Assembly (NCBI RefSeq): GCF_017355965.1
Contig: NZ_JAFIQW010000004.1
Span: 62,001-126,000, forward strand
Direction of reading: 5' to 3'
DNA length: 64,000 bases
From: Desertivibrio insolitus
GTDB taxonomy: Bacteria > Actinomycetota > Actinomycetes > Actinomycetales > Microbacteriaceae
The notes under the pieces are model-generated. The model did no database searches. It was not told the DNA's origin and saw nothing but the letters and a program-made list of their open reading frames with translations. Of the stretch, positions 16,486 to 24,711 are shown piece after piece; the first letter of the stretch is position 1; every line of letters starts with the position of its first letter. The translations under genes were made by a program, and so were the position numbers.

Positions 16486-18621
16486 TCACGCCCCCGGCGC
16501 GGGGGTCAGCGCGGGAACGGATGCCTCGGCGCCGGCCGTCTCCACGACCCAGGCGTACTCGAACGCGCGCTCGCGCCACGCGTCGTACCGCCCGCTGACG
16601 CCGCCGTGACCCGCGCTCATCTCGGTCTTGAGGAGCACGGGCGCGCCGACCTCGCGGAGCCTCGCCGTCCACTTCGCGGGCTCGACATACAGCACGCGGG
16701 TGTCGTTGAGGCTGGTCACGGCAAGGATCTTCGGGTAGGCGACATCCGACCGCACGTTCTCGTACGGCGTGTACGAGCGCATGTACTCGTAGACCGCGGG
16801 GTCGTGCAGCGGGTCGCCCCACTCGTCCCACTCGATGACGGTGAGCGGCAGCGACGGGTCGAGGATGCTCGTCAGCGCGTCGACGAACGGGACGCCCGCG
16901 AGGATCCCGGCGAAGAGCTCCGGCGCGAGGTTCGCGACCGCGCCCATCAGCAGGCCCCCGGCGCTGCGCCCTTCGGCCACGAGTAGCTCGGGGGAGGTGA
17001 CCCCGGCGCGGATGAGGTGTCTGGCGCACGCGATGAAGTCGGTGAACGTGTTGCGCTTCGTGAGCGTCTTGCCGTTCTCGTACCAGGAGCGACCGAGTTC
17101 GCCGCCGCCGCGCACGTGGGCGATCGCGAAGACGACGCCCCGGTCGAGGAGGGAGAGGCGGGGGATCGAGAACGTGGGGTCGATGCTCGTCTCGTACGAG
17201 CCGTAGCCGTAGAGGAGCGTCGGCGCCGGCATCGTCTCGTCGATGCCCCGCTTCCACACGAGCGAGATGGGTACGCGCACCCCGTCGTCGGCGACCGCCC
17301 ACTGGCGCATCTGCACGTAGTCGCCCGGGTCGTATCCCCCGAGCACGGGCTGCCGCTTGAGCAGGGTCAGCTCGCCGGAGCGGACGTCGTAGTCGTAGAC
17401 GGTCGACGGCGTGACGAGGGAGCTGAAGCCGACGCGGACGGTGGGCTGGGTCCACTCCGGGTTGCCGCCCGCGGAGGCGGTGAACAGGGTCTCGCCGAAG
17501 TCGACCTCCGTGACCCGGGCGCGCGCCTTCAGCTCGTCGGCGGGCAGCACGCCCACGCGCGCGAGCCCGCCCTGCCGGTAGTCGAGGACGACGTGGCCCG
17601 CGAACGCGCTGACGTCCTCGAGGCGCACCTGCGGGTCGTGCGGCAGCACGACGACGCGCTCGCCCTCCGGGTCGGCGGCGGCGACGCTCACGAGCTCGAA
17701 GTTCTCGGCGCCGTCGTTGTGCAGCACGAGGAACCGGTCCTCGCCGTCGACGACGGCGTGGTCGAGGGAGTACTCCACGCCCTCCCGGCGCGGCCACACG
17801 ATCCGGAACTCGCCGGTCGGGTCGGCGCTGTCGAGCACGCGGTACTCGCTCGTGATCTTCGATCCGACGGCGATGACGAGGAATCGCTCGCTCCGGGTGA
17901 CGCCGACGCTGGTCCAGAACCGCTCGTCGGACTCGGTGAAGACCCGTACGTCGGCCGACGCCGGGGTGCCCACCTCGTGGCGCCAGATCGTGTCCGGCCG
18001 CCACGCGTCGTCGACCGTGGGGTAGAAGACGTAACGCCCGTCCGGGGAGAACGTCGCGCCGGGGAACGTGTTCGGGATCTCGTCGGGGAGATTCTCACCC
18101 GTCGTCAGGTCCCTGATGCGGAGCACGTAGCGCTCGTCCCCGGTGGTGTCGACGCCGTAGGCGAGCCGGACGCCGTCGGGGGAGACGTCGAACGAGCCGA
18201 GCGAGAAGAACTCGTGCCCCTCCGCCTCGACGTTGCTGTCGAGCAGCACCTGCTCGCCCTCGAGCACGGTGCCCGGCTCGAGCACCGGGGGTGTCCAGTC
18301 GTCCGGGCCGGCCGCCCGAACACGGCAGGAGATCCCGTACGACTTCCCCTCCTCGGTGCGGGTGTAGTACCACCAGTCGCCCTGGCGGACCGGAACGCTC
18401 AGGTCCGTCTCGAGGGTGCGCGACTTGATCTCCTCGAAGATGCGCTCCTGCAGCGGCTCGAGGTGCTGCGTCTGCTCCTTGGTCCAGGCGTTCTCGGCCT
18501 CGAGGTACGCGATGACCTCGGGGTCGTCCTTCGCCCGGAGCCACTCGTAGTCGTCGATGAACTCGTGACCGTGGTGACGGCGGGTGATCGGCTTCCTGCG
18601 CGGCTCTGGCGTCGTCGGCAT
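16486..18621 (-). CDS. ptrB: Oligopeptidase B / prolyl oligopeptidase family S9 protease
   Basis: A 711-residue cytosolic serine peptidase. Residues 1-400 form the beta-propeller gate and the rest the hydrolase domain. The nucleophile elbow is GRSAGGLLMG, the catalytic Asp is in SLNDTRVLY, and the His is in SAGHGGVSGRYD. RGGGELGRSWYENGK is typical of oligopeptidase B, which cuts after Arg or Lys in short peptides. A TACGCT box ends seven bases before the ATG at 18621, so the mRNA is probably leaderless. Confidence 0.92.
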   Translation of the reverse strand: MPTTPEPRRKPITRRHHGHEFIDDYEWLRAKDDPEVIAYLEAENAWTKEQTQHLEPLQERIFEEIKSRTLETDLSVPVRQGDWWYYTRTEEGKSYGISCRVRAAGPDDWTPPVLEPGTVLEGEQVLLDSNVEAEGHEFFSLGSFDVSPDGVRLAYGVDTTGDERYVLRIRDLTTGENLPDEIPNTFPGATFSPDGRYVFYPTVDDAWRPDTIWRHEVGTPASADVRVFTESDERFWTSVGVTRSERFLVIAVGSKITSEYRVLDSADPTGEFRIVWPRREGVEYSLDHAVVDGEDRFLVLHNDGAENFELVSVAAADPEGERVVVLPHDPQVRLEDVSAFAGHVVLDYRQGGLARVGVLPADELKARARVTEVDFGETLFTASAGGNPEWTQPTVRVGFSSLVTPSTVYDYDVRSGELTLLKRQPVLGGYDPGDYVQMRQWAVADDGVRVPISLVWKRGIDETMPAPTLLYGYGSYETSIDPTFSIPRLSLLDRGVVFAIAHVRGGGELGRSWYENGKTLTKRNTFTDFIACARHLIRAGVTSPELLVAEGRSAGGLLMGAVANLAPELFAGILAGVPFVDALTSILDPSLPLTVIEWDEWGDPLHDPAVYEYMRSYTPYENVRSDVAYPKILAVTSLNDTRVLYVEPAKWTARLREVGAPVLLKTEMSAGHGGVSGRYDAWRERAFEYAWVVETAGAEASVPALTPAPGA

Positions 18622-18628
18622 GCGCAGC

Positions 18629-18634
18629 AGCGTA
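18629..18634 (-). promoter_or_regulatory. -10 box of the oligopeptidase gene
   Basis: TACGCT on the minus strand, seven bases before the ATG at 18621 and without a Shine-Dalgarno site. Confidence 0.45.
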
Positions 18635-18650
18635 ACGGTCCGGTCACGAC

Positions 18651-18684
18651 GAAGGGCGGCACACTTCGAGGTGTGCCGCCCTTC
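18651..18684 (-). terminator. Hairpin terminator of the DksA-type gene
   Basis: A perfect 14-bp stem GAAGGGCGGCACAC/GTGTGCCGCCCTTC with a six-base loop. It lies downstream of the zinc-finger gene and upstream of the oligopeptidase promoter, separating the two leftward units. Confidence 0.75.
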
Positions 18685-18734
18685 GGGCGTGGTGGTGCCG
18701 ATGACGGCGCCGCGGTCGCGGCATCCGTCTGCCG

Positions 18735-19118
18735 TCAGCGCGCGCAGTCGATGCAGTAGGCGGTGGCAGGACGCGCCTCGAGGCGCGCCGGCGCGATCTC
18801 GCCCTTGCAGCCGACGCAGAGGCCGTAGGTGCCGTCGTCGAGGCGGGCCAGGGCGGCCTTGACCTCGGCAGCGTGCGAGCGGATGCGGGCCTGCTGCGCT
18901 CCGGTCTGCGAGTGCTCGAAGGCGAACGCGCCGCCCTCGGGGTCGCTCGCGTCGTCGGTGGCGACGCCCATGCGTGCCATCTGGATCGCCTTGAGGTCGA
19001 TCTCGAGCGTGTTGATCGTCACGGTGTCGTGCTGCAGCTCGTTCTGCAGAAACATCCGGATGCTCTCGCGCTGGTCCTCGGAGAGGGCGAGAGTCTGTCG
19101 TTCGATCATCCCGGTCAT
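18735..19118 (-). CDS. DksA/TraR-type C4 zinc-finger protein
   Basis: A 127-residue protein. A helical, acidic N-terminal part (RQTLALSEDQRESIRMF and following) leads to a C-terminal four-Cys zinc finger, GLCVGCKGEI and YCIDCAR. DksA-family proteins bind in the RNA polymerase secondary channel and modulate initiation; actinobacterial members are less studied. The ATG at 19118 is chosen; a second ATG three codons on is possible. A canonical-looking promoter lies just upstream. Confidence 0.85.
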   Translation of the reverse strand: MTGMIERQTLALSEDQRESIRMFLQNELQHDTVTINTLEIDLKAIQMARMGVATDDASDPEGGAFAFEHSQTGAQQARIRSHAAEVKAALARLDDGTYGLCVGCKGEIAPARLEARPATAYCIDCAR

Positions 19119-19157
19119 GTGGACATCCAATCGTTGAACTGCCTGCTGGCCAGTGCG

Positions 19158-19197
19158 GAGTAAATTACTCGCAATAGATATATCTAGGCAAACTAGA
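19158..19197. promoter_or_regulatory. AT-rich operator-like region with three nested palindromes
   Basis: Between the divergent DksA-type and CYTH-CHAD genes lies a rare AT-rich patch. It holds GAGTAA-A-TTACTC (19158-19170), AGATATATCT (19176-19185) and TCTAG-GCAAA-CTAGA (19183-19197). The palindromes overlap the predicted minus-strand promoter, so a regulator probably binds here. The regulator is unknown. Confidence 0.5.
19162..19191 (-). promoter_or_regulatory. Predicted promoter of the DksA-type gene
   Basis: On the minus strand TTGCCT (-35) and TAATTT (-10) are separated by 18 bases. This is the closest match to a housekeeping sigma promoter seen in the window. It gives a leader of about 40 bases. 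Confidence 0.45.
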
Positions 19198-19254
19198 AAT
19201 AGCAACTCCCTAGCCGGGCGAGTTCAGCCGGTGTGCCGTCGGGTGCGCTAGAAA

Positions 19255-20757
19255 ATGACCATGTCGCCTCAACGCCACCTCGAGATCGAGCGGAAGTACG
19301 ACGTCGACGGTGAGGCAAGTGTTCCCCGGCTGGGGGACATCGGGGAGGGCTTGACAGTCGGGGCTCCCGACGAGTTTTCCCTGGAGGCGCAGTACTTCGA
19401 CACGGCTGACGGTGCGCTCGCCGAGCGCCGCATCGTGCTGCGCAAGCGCGTCGGGGGACAGGACGACGGCTGGCATCTGAAACTGCCGGGCGACCGTGCG
19501 CGCACCGAGTTGCACTGGCCCGTGACCGACGACGTGCCGGGTGAGCTGCTCGACGAGGTGCGAGCTCTCGTGCGCGGAAAAGAGCTCCAGCCGGTGGTCA
19601 CAATGCGCACCAGAAGGACGGTGACGCGCTTGCACGACGCGTCGGGGCGCCTCGCGGTCGAGTTCGCCGACGACACCGTCACGGCCTCGAATCCGCTGAC
19701 CGGCGACATCCGCACCTGGCGGGAATGGGAGGTCGAGCTCGGCGACGCCGGCGAGGAGAGCCTGTTCGCGCCCATCGAGGAGCGCGTGCGCGAGGCCGGC
19801 GGCGTTCCGGCTGCGCACGTGAGCAAACTCGCGAGGGCCCTCGGCCGCGACTCCCTCGAGACGGGCACGCGCGCCGTGCCCGCGCCGGCCAAGGGGGACA
19901 AGCCCGACGCCGGCACCGCCGTGGTGCGCGCCCTGCGCTCGCTCGTCGACGCGCTCGTGACGCTCGATCCCCGCGTACGTCGCGACGAGGACGACTCCCT
20001 GCACCAGATGCGCGTCACCGTGCGTCGCATCCGGGCGGTGCTCGGCGCCTACCGCCGCATCCTCGACCGGAAGGCCACCGAGCCGGTGCGCGCGGAGCTG
20101 CGCGAGCTGGGACAGGTGCTCGGGCGCGCCCGGGACGTGGAGGTGCTGCGCGGCCGGCTCACGGGCCTCGCGGGCGCGGACGACCTGAGCTTCGCCGTCG
20201 GGCTCGCCCAGCAGGACTACGAGCGGCACTTCGCCGACGTGCTCGAGTTCCTCTCCGGCGAGCGCTACTACGCGCTGCTCGACGGGCTCGACGCGCTCGT
20301 CGCCGAGCCGCCCCTCACGCCCGCCGCGGCGAAGTCCGCCACGAAGCAGCTCAAGCGCGCGCTCGAGTCGGAGTCGCACCGCGTGGAGTCGCGCATCGGC
20401 AAGGCGAACGCGAGCAAGCAGTCGAAGGATCGCGAGAGCGCGATGCACGAGGTCCGCAAGGCCGCGAAGCGGCTGCGGTACGCCGTGGAGGCGGTCACGG
20501 TCGGCGAGGCCGCGCCGCTCGGCGGCAAGGTCGCCCGGCTCGGCCGTGCAGCCGAGCAGGTGCAGGACGACCTGGGGGAGTGGCGCGACAGCCTGAGCCT
20601 GCAGCGCTTCCTCGAGCAGGCCGCGGGGCGGGCGCACCAGGCGGGCATCGACACGTTCCGCTGGGGCGTGCTGTTCGCCGCCGAGCGCGAGCGCGGCGAG
20701 GAGGCCTTCGCCGACGCCCGGCAGTCGATCGCCCTGCTGCGCAAGGCGATCGGCTGA
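19255..20757 (+). CDS. CYTH and CHAD domain protein
   Basis: A 500-residue fusion. The N-terminal CYTH domain (about residues 5-200) shows the ExExK motif in LEIERKYDV and a run of acidic and basic strands of the triphosphate tunnel fold. The C-terminal CHAD domain (about 215-500) is all-helical with the conserved LHQMRVTVRRIRA and MHEVRKAAKRLRYA histidine blocks that bind polyphosphate. The fusion suggests binding or hydrolysis of tripolyphosphate-type substrates. A second ATG two codons on is an alternative start. Confidence 0.9.
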   Translation: MTMSPQRHLEIERKYDVDGEASVPRLGDIGEGLTVGAPDEFSLEAQYFDTADGALAERRIVLRKRVGGQDDGWHLKLPGDRARTELHWPVTDDVPGELLDEVRALVRGKELQPVVTMRTRRTVTRLHDASGRLAVEFADDTVTASNPLTGDIRTWREWEVELGDAGEESLFAPIEERVREAGGVPAAHVSKLARALGRDSLETGTRAVPAPAKGDKPDAGTAVVRALRSLVDALVTLDPRVRRDEDDSLHQMRVTVRRIRAVLGAYRRILDRKATEPVRAELRELGQVLGRARDVEVLRGRLTGLAGADDLSFAVGLAQQDYERHFADVLEFLSGERYYALLDGLDALVAEPPLTPAAAKSATKQLKRALESESHRVESRIGKANASKQSKDRESAMHEVRKAAKRLRYAVEAVTVGEAAPLGGKVARLGRAAEQVQDDLGEWRDSLSLQRFLEQAAGRAHQAGIDTFRWGVLFAAERERGEEAFADARQSIALLRKAIG

Positions 20758-20773
20758 TCCCCGCCGGCGCCGG

Positions 20774-22123
20774 TCAGGCCGCCAGCCGGCGCACCGCCTC
20801 CACCGAAATGGGCAGCCAGTCGGGCCGGTTCCGCACTTCGTAGAGGCCCTCGTAGACGGCCTTGTCGAGCTCGAACGCGCCGAGCAGGGCGGAGTCCGCG
20901 CGCACGTCCCAGCCGCTGCGCTCGATGTAGCCGTCGAGGAACGCCTCGCGCGTCGCCGCCGCCCAGTCGCGCGCCGTGCCGAGGCCGTGCTCGGTCTCGT
21001 ACGAGCCGGCGGCGTAGTCGAACGAGCGCAGCATCCCCGCGACGTCCCGCATGGGGCTGTCGGGCAGCGCACGCTCGGTCATCGGGCGGAGCGGCTCGCC
21101 CTCGAAGTCGAGCAGCACCCAGCCGCGATCCGGCACGAGCAGCACCTGACCGAGGTGGTAGTCGCCGTGGATGCGCTGCATCGCCGGCCAGCGGGCGTCG
21201 GCCGCCGCCGCGAAGACCTGCTCGATACGCGGGGCGAGGTCGCGGATCTCGGCAACCTCGGCGGATGTCGTCGCGAGCCGCCTCCGCATGCTGGCGAGCA
21301 CCCCGTCGATCTCCGACCGGGAGGCGTCGACGGTGGGCAGCGCCTCGGCGAGCACGGCGTGCACCTCGGCGGTGGCGACACCGAGGTCGCGTGCCTCGGC
21401 GGTGAAGTCGCGCTGCTCGGCGACCGCGGCCGTGGCGACCCGCCACGCGTCCTGCGTTCCGGGCAGGAACTCCTGCGCGAACGCGACGTGTCCGACGGCG
21501 GTGCCGCTCGGGCGGCCCGGGTCGTCCCACTCCGCGGACACGTGCCCGAGGGAGAGCGGCACCCTGTCCGAGCCGGCGCCGGCGATCGCGGACTGCAGCA
21601 CGACGTCGGGGTTCTCGCCGTGGTGCAGGACGCGGAAGACCTTGCAGATCGCGGGGATGCCACTGTCCCTCGCCGTCACGAGGTCGAAGATGATCGACGT
21701 GTTCGACTGCTCGCCGCGGAGCACCCGCGAGGGCAGCTCCTCCGGCAGAGTCAGCGGCACTGCGGCGTGGCCGTCCGCGCTGGCGCCCTCGGGGACCGCC
21801 GGAGCATCCGACGCGATCTGCGCGAGCAGCGCCCGCGCGAACGCCGGGTCCTGTGGACCGTCGTAGACGTAGCCCGCCTCGCTCCGCGTGATCAGCGCGT
21901 CCTCCCGGTCGGCGAGCGGGGCGGATCGCGTCGTGAGCGGCACCTGGTAGAGAACCGGAGGGTCGACGCTCTCGTCGAGCACGAGGTGCACCGCGCAGGC
22001 GGCTTCGGCGGAGTACGGGAGCCTCCAGCCGCCGACGCGGCGAGGTCGCGGCTCGCGACCCTTCGCCCCGTACCAGCGCTGCGCGCCCATCCACTGGGCC
22101 AGGCCGTCGGGCAGTTCTGTCAC
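20774..22123 (-). CDS. mak: Maltokinase-like phosphotransferase
   Basis: A 449-residue protein with an aminoglycoside-phosphotransferase-like kinase fold. It matches maltokinase (Mak/Pep2), which makes maltose 1-phosphate for the GlgE glucan pathway. Visible are the N-terminal cap WMGAQRWYGAKGREP, the catalytic HGDYHLGQVL and the metal-binding LLDFEGEP. The length is typical. treS and glgE are not in the window. The GTG start has a strong AAGGAGGA site. Confidence 0.87.
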   Translation of the reverse strand: MTELPDGLAQWMGAQRWYGAKGREPRPRRVGGWRLPYSAEAACAVHLVLDESVDPPVLYQVPLTTRSAPLADREDALITRSEAGYVYDGPQDPAFARALLAQIASDAPAVPEGASADGHAAVPLTLPEELPSRVLRGEQSNTSIIFDLVTARDSGIPAICKVFRVLHHGENPDVVLQSAIAGAGSDRVPLSLGHVSAEWDDPGRPSGTAVGHVAFAQEFLPGTQDAWRVATAAVAEQRDFTAEARDLGVATAEVHAVLAEALPTVDASRSEIDGVLASMRRRLATTSAEVAEIRDLAPRIEQVFAAAADARWPAMQRIHGDYHLGQVLLVPDRGWVLLDFEGEPLRPMTERALPDSPMRDVAGMLRSFDYAAGSYETEHGLGTARDWAAATREAFLDGYIERSGWDVRADSALLGAFELDKAVYEGLYEVRNRPDWLPISVEAVRRLAA

Positions 22124-22153
22124 GGGCTCCTCCTTGCGGGGCGGGTGGAATGG

Positions 22154-22855
22154 TCAGCGCGGCTGCGCGGTACGGCGCACGCCGAAGGTCGATTCGAGGC
22201 CGAAGCCACGCCCGGTGAAGTCGGCGACCTCCGCGAGCACGTCGTCCGCCTCCGGCACCAGCACGGGGCGCGTCGACCAGAACGCGGGCAGGGCCGGGCG
22301 GGTCGAGAGCTCGGTCCACACTCCGGCGGTGCGGAGATTGTGCTCGAGCGCCTCGGCCGTCGGCAGCGAGTCGGCGCCCGCGACGACGAGTGTCGGCGGC
22401 AGATTCGTCACCTCGACGGAGGGCAGCGACTGAGGGCGCAGCAGGGTGACCCGCTCGATCGACGGGCGGCGCTCGTCGCGCGCGTCGATCGCCGCGAGCA
22501 GCGCAGCGGTGGCGCCCGCACCGTCGCCGATCAGCGCGAGACGGGTGCCGTCAGCGCGCCACTCCTTCGCGTCGAAGTAGGCGCGCACGAGCGTGCGATA
22601 CGGGGTCTCGAGGGAATCCGGCACCAGCACGACCGCGCCGAGCCGGGCCGCGAGCCGCGAGGCGAACCAGCCCGCCGTCTCCGGCCGCTCGGCGAAGTGG
22701 ACGACGACGGGGCGCTGCGCGCGCGACCCGCCGCGCCAGACCACGCCGAACTCGTGCACGGTGCGAGTGGCGGCGGCGGACTCGCGTCCGGCGTAGACAC
22801 GGGCGAGTCGAGGCAGTCGGCGCTCCGCCGCGAGCGCCAGCCGGACGGCATCCAT
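22154..22855 (-). CDS. Degenerate alpha/beta-hydrolase (lipase-like, active site lost)
   Basis: A 233-residue protein with the fold pattern of hormone-sensitive-lipase-type hydrolases: a strand then VVVHFAERPE where HGGG is usual, and LIGDGAGATAALLAA where GDSAGG is usual. The nucleophile Ser is replaced by Gly112, and no C-terminal catalytic His is evident. It is probably a binding protein or pseudoenzyme. It lies 30 bases from the maltokinase start in the same direction but has its own TAGCGT box ending seven bases before the ATG. Confidence 0.72.
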   Translation of the reverse strand: MDAVRLALAAERRLPRLARVYAGRESAAATRTVHEFGVVWRGGSRAQRPVVVHFAERPETAGWFASRLAARLGAVVLVPDSLETPYRTLVRAYFDAKEWRADGTRLALIGDGAGATAALLAAIDARDERRPSIERVTLLRPQSLPSVEVTNLPPTLVVAGADSLPTAEALEHNLRTAGVWTELSTRPALPAFWSTRPVLVPEADDVLAEVADFTGRGFGLESTFGVRRTAQPR

Positions 22856-22862
22856 GCTTCGG

Positions 22863-22868
22863 ACGCTA
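22863..22868 (-). promoter_or_regulatory. -10 box of the degenerate hydrolase gene
   Basis: TAGCGT on the minus strand, seven bases upstream of the ATG at 22855; leaderless type. Confidence 0.4.
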
Positions 22869-22912
22869 TCGGCGGGGGCTGAGCGCGCGATAGGAAGAAG
22901 GTCAGGATGCTC

Positions 22913-23236
22913 TCAGATGCGTCCGAGCAGCGACCAGACCGCACCCGTCAGCTCGGGGTGATCCAAGCCGATGCGGCGCAGCAGCTCGTACTCGAACTCG
23001 TGCCCGTCGTCCCCGCCGGCTGAGGGGTGGTGGGCGCGGGAGCGGTTCTGCTCGAGGTTCTCGTCGTCGTCGAGGTAGTCGCGGCGCAGGGTCAGCACGA
23101 CCTGCTCATCGACGCTCGGCAGCTCGGGCAGGAACTCCCACGGGTCGTCGCCCTGGCGGCAGCGGTACTCGATGACGGCGGCGAGTTCGTCCCGCGCCTC
23201 CTGACGCAGGACGTCGACATCGACGGAATCCTCCAT
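22913..23236 (-). CDS. Hypothetical acidic protein
   Basis: A 107-residue cytoplasmic protein without recognised family. It is acidic with a short helical centre (VLRQEARDELAAVIEY) and ends LTGAVWSLLGRI. A GGAGGAGG site five bases before the ATG at 23236 fixes the start. It has the composition of a normal coding gene. Confidence 0.65.
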   Translation of the reverse strand: MEDSVDVDVLRQEARDELAAVIEYRCRQGDDPWEFLPELPSVDEQVVLTLRRDYLDDDENLEQNRSRAHHPSAGGDDGHEFEYELLRRIGLDHPELTGAVWSLLGRI

Positions 23237-23338
23237 CGCCGCCTCCTCCCGATCCGGTTCACCCACGGTACGTCGATCCTGTTACATCCGTCGAACGAAC
23301 TCACATCCGGCATGTCACAGGACGTCGTGACGACAACG

Positions 23339-23375
23339 GGATGCAACGCTCCTGGGTCGGTCTCGGGTTGCATCC
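23339..23375. promoter_or_regulatory. 9-bp inverted repeat upstream of the PanE-like gene
   Basis: GGATGCAAC at 23339-23347 and its exact complement GTTGCATCC at 23367-23375 are separated by 19 bases. They lie 20 bases upstream of the -10 box, so an operator for the reductase gene is the simplest reading. Confidence 0.4.
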
Positions 23376-23394
23376 GCCCGGCGCTCGGCCCGTC

Positions 23395-23400
23395 TACCGT
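23395..23400 (+). promoter_or_regulatory. -10 box of the PanE-like gene
   Basis: TACCGT ends seven bases before the GTG at 23407, with no ribosome site between. Confidence 0.45.
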
Positions 23401-23406
23401 TGAGCG

Positions 23407-24324
23407 GTGACTTCTCGCATCCTCGTTCTCGGCGCCGGCGCGACCGGCGGGTTCTTCGGCGGCCGCATGGCCGAGGCCGGACGCGATGTGACCTTCCTCG
23501 CCCGCGCCGAGCGGGCGGAGCGGCTGCGCCGCGACGGCCTCGTCCTTCGGAGCCCTCGGGGCGAGAGCACGGTGCGTCCGCCGGTGCTCACCGCCGGGGA
23601 GCTCGCGGAGCCCTTCGACCTCGTGCTCGTCACCGTGAAGGCGTACTCCCTGGCCGCGGCGCTCGACGACGTGGCCCCTGCCATCGGGGAGTCGACCGCC
23701 GTCGTGCCGATCCTGAACGGGCTCGCGCAGCTCGACCTGCTCGCCGCCCGCTACGGCGAGGAGCGGGTGCTGCCCGGATCGGTCGTGATCAACGCCCGCC
23801 TCGACGACGACGGCGCCGTCGTGCAGGGCGACGACCTCGCCCGCTTCACCTACGGAGAACGCTCGGGGGAGCGCACCCCGCGGGTGCTTGTGCTCGACGC
23901 GGCGGCGACCGGGTGCGGATTCGACGCGGTGCTGAGCGACGACATCCTCACCGCGCTCTGGCAGAAGTGGGTGTTCCTCGCGACGCTCGGCGCCGTAACC
24001 TGCCTCGGCGGAGCCCCGCTCGGCCGCGTCGTCGCCGCTCCTCACGGCCGTGCTCTCGCCGAGGGGGTGCTCGCCGAGGTCGCCGCGGTCGCGGCTGCCG
24101 CCGGGCATCCCGCCGACGCCGCGCAACTCGACCGCGTGCGCTCCTCGTTCACGCCGGAGTCGCAGGCGACGACCTCGATGTACCGCGACTGGCGCGCGGG
24201 CCGCCCGACCGAGGCCGATCACATCCTGGGCGACCTCGTGCGTCGCGCGCACGGGTTCGGCGTGCCGGTGTCCCTGCTCGAAGCGGCGCACACGGTGCTC
24301 GCCGTGCACGAGGCCGCGCGATGA
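23407..24324 (+). CDS. 2-dehydropantoate 2-reductase family protein
   Basis: A 305-residue NAD(P)H-dependent reductase of the ApbA/PanE family; the reference reaction is ketopantoate to pantoate in coenzyme A synthesis. The N-terminal Rossmann motif is VLGAGATGGFFGGRM, the active-site region includes VTVKAYSL and ILNGLAQ, and the C-terminal helical domain has ALWQKWVFLATLGAVTCL with the catalytic Lys. Other pantothenate genes are absent, so a paralogue acting on another 2-oxo acid cannot be excluded. It overlaps the next gene by ATGA. Confidence 0.82.
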   Translation: MTSRILVLGAGATGGFFGGRMAEAGRDVTFLARAERAERLRRDGLVLRSPRGESTVRPPVLTAGELAEPFDLVLVTVKAYSLAAALDDVAPAIGESTAVVPILNGLAQLDLLAARYGEERVLPGSVVINARLDDDGAVVQGDDLARFTYGERSGERTPRVLVLDAAATGCGFDAVLSDDILTALWQKWVFLATLGAVTCLGGAPLGRVVAAPHGRALAEGVLAEVAAVAAAAGHPADAAQLDRVRSSFTPESQATTSMYRDWRAGRPTEADHILGDLVRRAHGFGVPVSLLEAAHTVLAVHEAAR

Positions 24325-24710
24325 CGACCGCCGCCGAGGCGCGCCGCACGCGCGCTCTGCCCGCCGCGCTCCTCGACGCCGCCCTCGTGCTCGTCTTCGT
24401 CGCGATCGGACGCGCCGAGCACGATTCAGGACCGCTCGTCGGGGTGCTGACGACGGCGTGGCCGTTCCTCGTCGCGCTCGCGGCCGGATGGCTGGTCGCC
24501 CGCGCCTGGCGCGTGCCGTCGGCCGTCGCGCCGACCGGCCTCGTCGTCTGGGCGGTCACGCTCGTCGGGGGTGTCTTGCTGCGGCTCGCCTCGGGCGACA
24601 CCGCGGCGCCGGCCTTCGTCGTCGTGGCGGCCGTGACCCTCGCGCTGTTCCTGCTCGGCTGGCGCGCGCTCGCCGTGGCGGTCGCCGCGATCCGGCGGCG
24701 CCGGCGCTGA
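24321..24710 (+). CDS. DUF3054 family membrane protein
   Basis: A 129-residue membrane protein with four hydrophobic segments. The pattern LDAALVLVFVAIGRAEHDSG near the N-terminus and WPFLVALAAGWL are typical of DUF3054. The function is unknown. It begins in the stop of the reductase gene, and its own stop lies one base from the convergent aminotransferase gene. Confidence 0.85.
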   Translation: MTTAAEARRTRALPAALLDAALVLVFVAIGRAEHDSGPLVGVLTTAWPFLVALAAGWLVARAWRVPSAVAPTGLVVWAVTLVGGVLLRLASGDTAAPAFVVVAAVTLALFLLGWRALAVAVAAIRRRRR

Positions 24711-24711
24711 C

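Noticed and set aside
16469-18004. Second long minus-strand frame within the oligopeptidase gene
   Set aside because: It is Arg-rich and out of frame with the catalytic motifs of the S9 peptidase.
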